DNA from: JARLFX01 sp036404255
GTDB lineage: Bacteria > Acidobacteriota > Terriglobia > Terriglobales > Acidobacteriaceae
NCBI GenBank assembly: GCA_036404255.1
Contig: DASWOP010000089.1
Span: 1-7,525 of the forward strand
Direction: 5' to 3'
DNA: 7,525 nt
Shown one piece after another: positions 1 to 4,156 of this stretch; the first letter of the stretch is position 1, and each line of letters starts with the position of its first letter. The notes below the pieces were generated by a model. The model was not told where the DNA came from. It saw only the letters and a list, made by a program, of their open reading frames with translations, and did no database searches. The translations under genes were made by a program, and so were the position numbers.

Positions 1-1086
1 GTTGGCAAAGCCGCACAGCGCAAAGGTGGCGATGGAGAAGGTGCGCGGTGAGAGGCTGCCCTTCATCAGGCCAAGCTTGGTGTAGGCGACAAATTCGTTC
101 AGCACGGCGCGAGTGCCCAGCAGGTTGCCGATGGCCGGGGCTTCCTTCCACGGGATGCCGATAAGCCACGCAATGGGCGCGCCAAAGACACCGAGGACGG
201 CATCCAGAGAATGCGGAAAGCGCATGTGGTGAAGCCATGCCCATGCGCTGATGCTGCCCATTACGCCGTTGATGAGACCGACGAGCGCGAGAAAGCTGAG
301 CAGCATGATGGCCACGTTGAAAGCGAGCTGGCCACCGTCGATGGTGCCGCGAACAATGGCTGCGATGAAATTGTCATCTTTGTGCAGCGCATCCTGCGGC
401 ATATGCACGGTGCCTGCGGTAGCGGGGACTTCCGTCTCCGGCACCAGCATCTTGGCAATGAGGATAGTTCCCGGCGCCGTCATGATGACCGCCGAGAGCA
501 GATCCTGCGCGTGGATGCCGAAGCTGATGTATGCCGCCATAATGCCACCGGAGACATGCGCCATGCCGCTGGTCATGATGGTCATCAGCTCGGAGTTTGT
601 GGCGCCATTCAGGAAGGGGCGGATGGTGAGGGGCGCTTCCGTCTGGCCCATGAAGATGCTGGCGGCGACGTTAGTGCTCTCCGCGCCGGAGGTGCCCATG
701 GTGCGCTGCATGATCCACGCCACTACCTTGATGATCTGCTGCATTATGCCGAAGTAATACAGCAGCGCGAAGAATGCAGAGACAAAGATGATGGTGGGAA
801 GAACGGCGAACGCAAAGGTTGAGAGAGGATCGCCCGGCGTGCCAAGATGGCCGAAGACCATGGAAGAGCCATCTGCAGCGTGCCCAAGCATGCTGGTGAC
901 CGCGGTGGATCCGGCGTGCAGCGCGATCTGCCCATACGGCCACTTGATGACCAGGAATGCGAAGACAATTTGCAGTCCGAGTCCCCATGCCACCGTGCGC
1001 CAGCGGATGGAGCGGCGGTTGGTGGAGAGTGAATAGGCCACGATGAGCATGGTGGCAAGGCCAAGCAGTCCGGTAAAGCGTCCCAA
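1..1086 (-). CDS. nupC: CNT-family (NupC-type) nucleoside transporter, 3' end cut by window edge
   Basis: This is a concentrative nucleoside transporter of the inner membrane, a family that couples nucleoside import to a Na+ or H+ gradient. I translated it by hand: 362 codons are open to the window edge. The family is usually about 400-430 residues, so roughly the last 50 are missing. Hydrophobic segments run throughout. Key motifs are GQTEAPL (147-153; Q148, T149 and E150 match the nucleoside-binding hairpin 1 of Vibrio CNT), NEFVAY (330-335, the conserved TM7 Glu) and CGFAN (358-362), where F360 and N362 match binding Phe366 and Asn368. The stretch from GQTEAPL to VPETEVPA resembles animal CNT and NupX/YeiM-type proteins more than E. 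coli NupC, which has GQSENF, so the symbol is family-level. The start is TTG at 1086, chosen because AAGGAG lies 6 nt upstream. The next in-frame ATG is codon 13. It lies 82 nt after deoA and is probably co-transcribed with it. Confidence 0.93.
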   Translation of the reverse strand, partial: MGRFTGLLGLATMLIVAYSLSTNRRSIRWRTVAWGLGLQIVFAFLVIKWPYGQIALHAGSTAVTSMLGHAADGSSMVFGHLGTPGDPLSTFAFAVLPTIIFVSAFFALLYYFGIMQQIIKVVAWIMQRTMGTSGAESTNVAASIFMGQTEAPLTIRPFLNGATNSELMTIMTSGMAHVSGGIMAAYISFGIHAQDLLSAVIMTAPGTILIAKMLVPETEVPATAGTVHMPQDALHKDDNFIAAIVRGTIDGGQLAFNVAIMLLSFLALVGLINGVMGSISAWAWLHHMRFPHSLDAVLGVFGAPIAWLIGIPWKEAPAIGNLLGTRAVLNEFVAYTKLGLMKGSLSPRTFSIATFALCGFAN

Positions 1087-1092
1087 AGGTGT

Positions 1093-1098
1093 CTCCTT
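1093..1098 (-). promoter_or_regulatory. Ribosome binding site fixing a TTG start for the transporter gene
   Basis: On the minus strand AAGGAG is followed by the 6-nt spacer ACACCT and then TTG at 1086-1084. This is the best Shine-Dalgarno match in the window. The frame stays open further upstream but contains no ATG before it runs into the 3' end of deoA. The next in-frame ATG (codon 13) lies inside the first hydrophobic segment, so TTG is the favoured start. Confidence 0.7.
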
Positions 1099-1168
1099 AT
1101 GTGTCCAGGCGGAGTAATTGAAGGTGTGCGTGAAGTGTACCGAATTCAACAGCGTGAGCGACAGGGAA

Positions 1169-2545
1169 TTATCTATCCTGGCTGATGTCGGCTGCGGTAA
1201 TGATTTTGCGGACCAGCGGAATTGGCTCTGGCTCAGCATCTTCAATGCGAATGGTCTCACGGAGCAGCCGCTCCGGCTCTGCCAGCAGTGCGGCATCTTC
1301 TGAGAAGAGCGTGCAGAGCGGATCGCCTTCGTTCAGCCGGGCACCGATCTTGGCATGCATCTCAATACCAGCATGTGCGGCCACGGGATCGCCTACCTTC
1401 TCGCGTCCCGCGCCCAGCCGCTGCACCGCCCAGCCGACCTGCTTGCAATCCATTCCGGCAAGATAGCCGCTGCGCCATGCCTTCAGCCCGCGCGTCGCTT
1501 TAGGCTTGTGGAATGCCGCAGGATCGTCAAAGATGCTGGCGTCGCCGCCCTGCAGCTTCACGATCTCGAGCCATGTCTTGTACGCCGCACCGCTGGTCAG
1601 CAGTTCGTCTGCCAATTTCACTCCGTCATCCGGGGTCTTTGCTTTGCCGCCGATGTAGAGCATCCAGCCGGAGAGCAGAAGTGAGAGCTCAATCAGGTCG
1701 GCACTCATTGGGTGGCGGAGATTCTTCATGATGTCCGCACACTCCCACACCTCGATCCAGTTGCCGGAGAAGCGGCCCAGCGGTTCGTCCATGCTGGTGA
1801 GCAGGGCTGCGGTGCGGGTGCCTGCGGCTTCGCCGGTAGCGACCATCAGCCGTGCCAGATGTTCGGAGTCTTCAAACTTGCTCATGAAGGCGCCGCTGCC
1901 GGTCTTCACATCGAGCACCAGACCGTCCAGACCTTCGGCCAGCTTCTTGCTCATGATGGACGCGCAGATCAGGTTGGGCGATTCGACGGTGCTGGTATGG
2001 TCGCGCAGGGAATACAGAATGCGGTCAGCGGGGACCAGGGTTTTAGTCTGGCCGATCAGGGATACACCACATTTTTCGATGACGTTGAAAAATTCCTGCA
2101 GAGAAAGCTGCGTATTGAAGCCGGGAATGGTCTCCAGCTTGTCCAGCGTGCCGCCCGTATGCCCGAGGGAACGCCCGCTGATCATCGGCACGGCCAACCC
2201 CGCGGCGGCCACAATGGGGGCGATCAGCAGCGAGGTTTTATCGCCCACGCCGCCGGTGGAGTGCTTGTCGATGGTGAATTTGTTGAGTGGCTTGGAATCG
2301 AAAACGTCGCCGGAAAAACGCATGGCGGTGGTCAGCGCGTGCAGTTCGGCGCGCGTTAGTCCCTGCAGGAAGACCGCCATGAGAAAGGCACCGATTTGTG
2401 CGGTAGAAATTGTCTCTTCGGAGACGGCACGGACGAAGTGCTTTATCTCGTCAGTCGTCAGCTCCAGGCCGTCGCGCTTTTTGCGCAGCAGATCCATGTT
2501 GTGAATGGTGGGTGTTTCGGTGCTGCCGTTGTGCTGTTTCTCCAT
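1169..2545 (-). CDS. deoA: Thymidine (pyrimidine-nucleoside) phosphorylase
   Basis: This cytoplasmic salvage enzyme cleaves thymidine or deoxyuridine with phosphate to free base and deoxyribose-1-phosphate. Its 458 residues fit the family (about 430-450). The N-terminal helical domain starts with RKKRDG (21-26), followed by the glycosyltransferase-3 type alpha/beta domain and a C-terminal PYNP_C-like domain (about 350-420). E. coli TP active-site residues map with a +10 offset. Phosphate-site residues are K94, S105, S123 and T133, and base-site residues are H95, R181, S196 and K200. Signatures are KHSTGGVGDKTS (94-105), SGRSLGHTGGTLDKLE (123-138) and DVKTGSGAFM (212-221). M121 matches Met111 of E. 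coli thymidine-specific TP, where Bacillus PYNP has Lys, so I infer a thymidine/deoxyuridine preference. S126 replaces the usual Gly/Ala. No clear Shine-Dalgarno precedes the ATG at 2545. ATG at codon 17 (2497) is an alternative start closer to family N-termini. It sits 66 nt after cdd and 82 nt before the transporter. Confidence 0.96.
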   Translation of the reverse strand: MEKQHNGSTETPTIHNMDLLRKKRDGLELTTDEIKHFVRAVSEETISTAQIGAFLMAVFLQGLTRAELHALTTAMRFSGDVFDSKPLNKFTIDKHSTGGVGDKTSLLIAPIVAAAGLAVPMISGRSLGHTGGTLDKLETIPGFNTQLSLQEFFNVIEKCGVSLIGQTKTLVPADRILYSLRDHTSTVESPNLICASIMSKKLAEGLDGLVLDVKTGSGAFMSKFEDSEHLARLMVATGEAAGTRTAALLTSMDEPLGRFSGNWIEVWECADIMKNLRHPMSADLIELSLLLSGWMLYIGGKAKTPDDGVKLADELLTSGAAYKTWLEIVKLQGGDASIFDDPAAFHKPKATRGLKAWRSGYLAGMDCKQVGWAVQRLGAGREKVGDPVAAHAGIEMHAKIGARLNEGDPLCTLFSEDAALLAEPERLLRETIRIEDAEPEPIPLVRKIITAADISQDR

Positions 2546-2575
2546 GCGTTGGTTCGTTGACCCTTAAATGAAATA

Positions 2576-2596
2576 GCGCAGAGTAGAACTCTGCGC
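2576..2596 (-). terminator. Perfect 9-bp intercistronic hairpin between cdd and deoA (weak terminator, attenuator or processing site)
   Basis: The arms GCGCAGAGT (2576-2584) and ACTCTGCGC (2588-2596) are exact inverted repeats around a 3-nt loop. In the direction of transcription the stem is followed by UAUUUCAUUU, which is U-rich but interrupted. It begins 15 nt after the cdd stop codon and ends 30 nt before the deoA start. That suits partial termination, mRNA stabilisation or processing within the operon. The structure is directly visible; its role is inference. On the plus strand no T-run follows it. Confidence 0.5.
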
Positions 2597-2611
2597 GGTT
2601 GTAGATCAAGC

Positions 2612-3043
2612 TCAGTCGTGTGCCAGGTGAAATCCGTAGGGAAGAAGCTGTGCCAGCGAAACATCTGCGGGGCCGTCTTCGCCAGGGAAGAAGATCCAGG
2701 TCTCCGGGGTGCCGAACTCCAGGATTGTCTGTCGACAGGCGCCACAGGGCATGCTGGCAGCGCCGTTGAGATTTGCCACGGCGACGGCGCGCAGGCGAAT
2801 GCTGGGGCCGACCTCGCTCATTGCCTTGGCGATGGCCGTCTGTTCGGCGCAGGTGGTGACCCGGTAGGATGCGTTCTCCACGTTGCAGCCAGTAAAGATG
2901 CTGCCGTCGTCCAGCAAAATGGATGCGCCGACGCGGAATTTGCTGTACGGGGCATAGGAGCGCTGGGCGGTTTGCGCCGCCAGTTCCAGCATCTCGGTAA
3001 TCTGTTCGGCGGAAAGCCCGCTGGGATGTTTTGTCTGAGACAT
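2612..3043 (-). CDS. cdd: Cytidine deaminase
   Basis: This cytoplasmic zinc enzyme hydrolyses cytidine and deoxycytidine to uridine and deoxyuridine plus ammonia, feeding the phosphorylase encoded next. Its 143 residues fit the short homotetrameric class (about 130-145), not the roughly 294-residue E. coli dimer. It has YAPYSKF (30-36), the substrate-binding NVENASY (54-60; N54 and E56), zinc ligand C65 with catalytic E67 in CAEQTAI, and ligands C100 and C103 in PCGACRQ. B. subtilis CDA residues C53, E55, C86 and C89 correspond. The oddity is Q68, where the tetrameric class normally has Arg (CAER; R56 in B. subtilis). The codon is CAG, one base from CGG. No good Shine-Dalgarno precedes the ATG at 3043, but the start gives a normal family N-terminus. 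It is the first gene of the apparent cdd-deoA-transporter operon, 141 nt after the hydrolase gene. Confidence 0.97.
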   Translation of the reverse strand: MSQTKHPSGLSAEQITEMLELAAQTAQRSYAPYSKFRVGASILLDDGSIFTGCNVENASYRVTTCAEQTAIAKAMSEVGPSIRLRAVAVANLNGAASMPCGACRQTILEFGTPETWIFFPGEDGPADVSLAQLLPYGFHLAHD

Positions 3044-3184
3044 GATTCAGGAAGGCTATCGCTCTCGCGTCCGATTAGCAAGCGCACACGTCTATTATTG
3101 CCACAAATCCCGAAGGTTCCTGTGGCGGGGAATGATAACGCGCGCCAGGCCGTTGGCGAAGATTCGAAATTTGATTGCCCTCTA
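3044..3184. other. Longest intergenic gap; likely site of the salvage-operon promoter
   Basis: These 141 nt separate the hydrolase stop codon from the cdd start. I see no coding potential and no convincing terminator. On the minus strand an AATAAT box lies about 60 nt before cdd, but no good -35 hexamer stands 16-18 nt upstream of it. The gap is the natural place for a promoter and for any control of nucleoside salvage. No operator palindrome of the CytR/DeoR sort was recognisable by eye. Confidence 0.3.
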
Positions 3185-4138
3185 TCATTTGCCGACTTTT
3201 CCAAAGAGAAGTCGCCATTCGGGAATGTAACGAGGGTCATTGATGTTGGTCCCGTGATAAGCCATTGGATTGGAAGCGTCAATGTTTGCCGGCAGATCTA
3301 GTGTATTGACGGCGATATGATCAGCGGGAATTCCAAGAAGGGAATAGGTCTTTGTCAGCTTCTGATTGAAGGGTTCCCGGACGTTACGCTCTGCATACCA
3401 GCGATCGGCAGGTGTAGCCGAGGGCCAAGTCAACCACGGCGCAAACTGAACGAAGCCCTGCACTGCTGTGAAATCAATCGGGCTGGAGAAGAGTATGACG
3501 CGATAGAGACTTTCTTTCTTAGCGATGAAGGCCGCCATGCCTGCGCCCTGCGATTGCCCGGCTATCGCGATTCTGGACCAGACGGGTTCATTTTCTGGTG
3601 TAAGGTATGTACTCCACCTCTCCGACGGATGCTGCTTCGCCAGTATCTGCAGCAGGGCCACCAGGCGCGCAACGATGCTCTCTTCAACAGGATTTGTAAT
3701 GCCGGGAGTGCCTTTGCCTGTGCCCCATATCCTCATCTCGCGAAACTTTTCAGAGCAGGTGCGGTCTGGCTGGCTCGGGCAGACCTGAGCAACGGCAGGA
3801 GTGTCGTTGTATTCAAGGCCGAGGACGCGGTAGCCCTGCTCTGCCGCTATCTGCAGCAATAGCTTCGGGTTTTCTGGTTTGCCGCTGGTTCCGGGCAAAA
3901 ATACCAAAATGGGAGCGTCGTCCATCTTCACTGGACGCAGGACAACGTTTTCATCGTTGTAATTCTTGATATGTGGGTTTGCCTTTGATGGCTTAATCAA
4001 CTCAGGATGGACAGACTGTGCATGGGAGTACGGGAACGCGGTGAGGAGTAGAAGGTAACCAACCAGAGCTGGCATCTTAGGTGGAAACATACGGAGAATC
4101 ATACAGGGAAACAAAGACATATCCGGTGTCATTGGCAA
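3185..4138 (-). CDS. Predicted secreted alpha/beta hydrolase (BPSS1187-like), substrate unknown
   Basis: This is a serine hydrolase of the alpha/beta fold. A hydrophobic segment (about 23-36) followed by YSHA before Q41 looks like a signal peptide, so an extracytoplasmic location is inferred. Visible features are an oxyanion-loop-like LPGTSGKP (81-88), a cysteine pair C120/C128, the nucleophile elbow GQSQGAG with S196, strand VILFSSPID (214-222) and H295 in YHGTNINDP as candidate catalytic His. From memory, the order (PHIKNYN, LPGT, WSRIAIAGQSQGAG, IAKK, SSP) resembles the uncharacterised BPSS1187-type hydrolase family; I assign no substrate. The TTG start at 4138 has AAGGGG 10 nt upstream. 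ATG at 4132, 4120, 4102, 4090 or 4075 is also possible, and the later ones give a more typical signal peptide. It begins 18 nt after the PBP, which ends in tandem stops TAG TGA. GC is lower than its neighbours (25 of 60 bases at 3961-4020). Confidence 0.8.
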   Translation of the reverse strand: MPMTPDMSLFPCMILRMFPPKMPALVGYLLLLTAFPYSHAQSVHPELIKPSKANPHIKNYNDENVVLRPVKMDDAPILVFLPGTSGKPENPKLLLQIAAEQGYRVLGLEYNDTPAVAQVCPSQPDRTCSEKFREMRIWGTGKGTPGITNPVEESIVARLVALLQILAKQHPSERWSTYLTPENEPVWSRIAIAGQSQGAGMAAFIAKKESLYRVILFSSPIDFTAVQGFVQFAPWLTWPSATPADRWYAERNVREPFNQKLTKTYSLLGIPADHIAVNTLDLPANIDASNPMAYHGTNINDPRYIPEWRLLFGKVGK

Positions 4139-4156
4139 TCAGTAGCTGCCCCTTCA

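Noticed and set aside
211..822. Open frames of 203 and 168 codons on the plus strand (211-822, 251-757)
   Set aside because: They lie antisense to the transporter, whose translation is unambiguous. Their peptides are His/Arg/Asp-rich or low-complexity, with no family motif.
1712..2504. Plus-strand open frames of 215 and 258 codons opposite deoA
   Set aside because: They are antisense shadows of a fully conserved deoA, produced by GC-rich codon structure; no recognisable domains or ribosome sites.
3090..3115. AATAAT box on the minus strand upstream of cdd as a -10 element
   Set aside because: No acceptable -35 hexamer at 16-18 nt and no extended -10; too weak to call a promoter.
3132..3188. 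Inverted repeat ATGATA / TATCAT spanning the hydrolase stop and the gap
   Set aside because: Only 6 bp with a loop of about 45 nt and no following T-run; within chance expectation, so not called a terminator.
2818..3282. Minus-strand 154-codon frame overlapping cdd, the gap and the hydrolase end
   Set aside because: It is out of frame with both genes, and its sequence shows no domain.
2618..3301. Plus-strand 227-codon frame over cdd and the gap upstream of it
   Set aside because: It is antisense to cdd with all active-site codons explained on the minus strand; the extension into the gap is incidental.
3317..3862. Plus-strand 181-codon frame opposite the hydrolase
   Set aside because: The minus-strand product has a signal peptide and a GQSQGAG nucleophile elbow; the plus-strand peptide has nothing recognisable.
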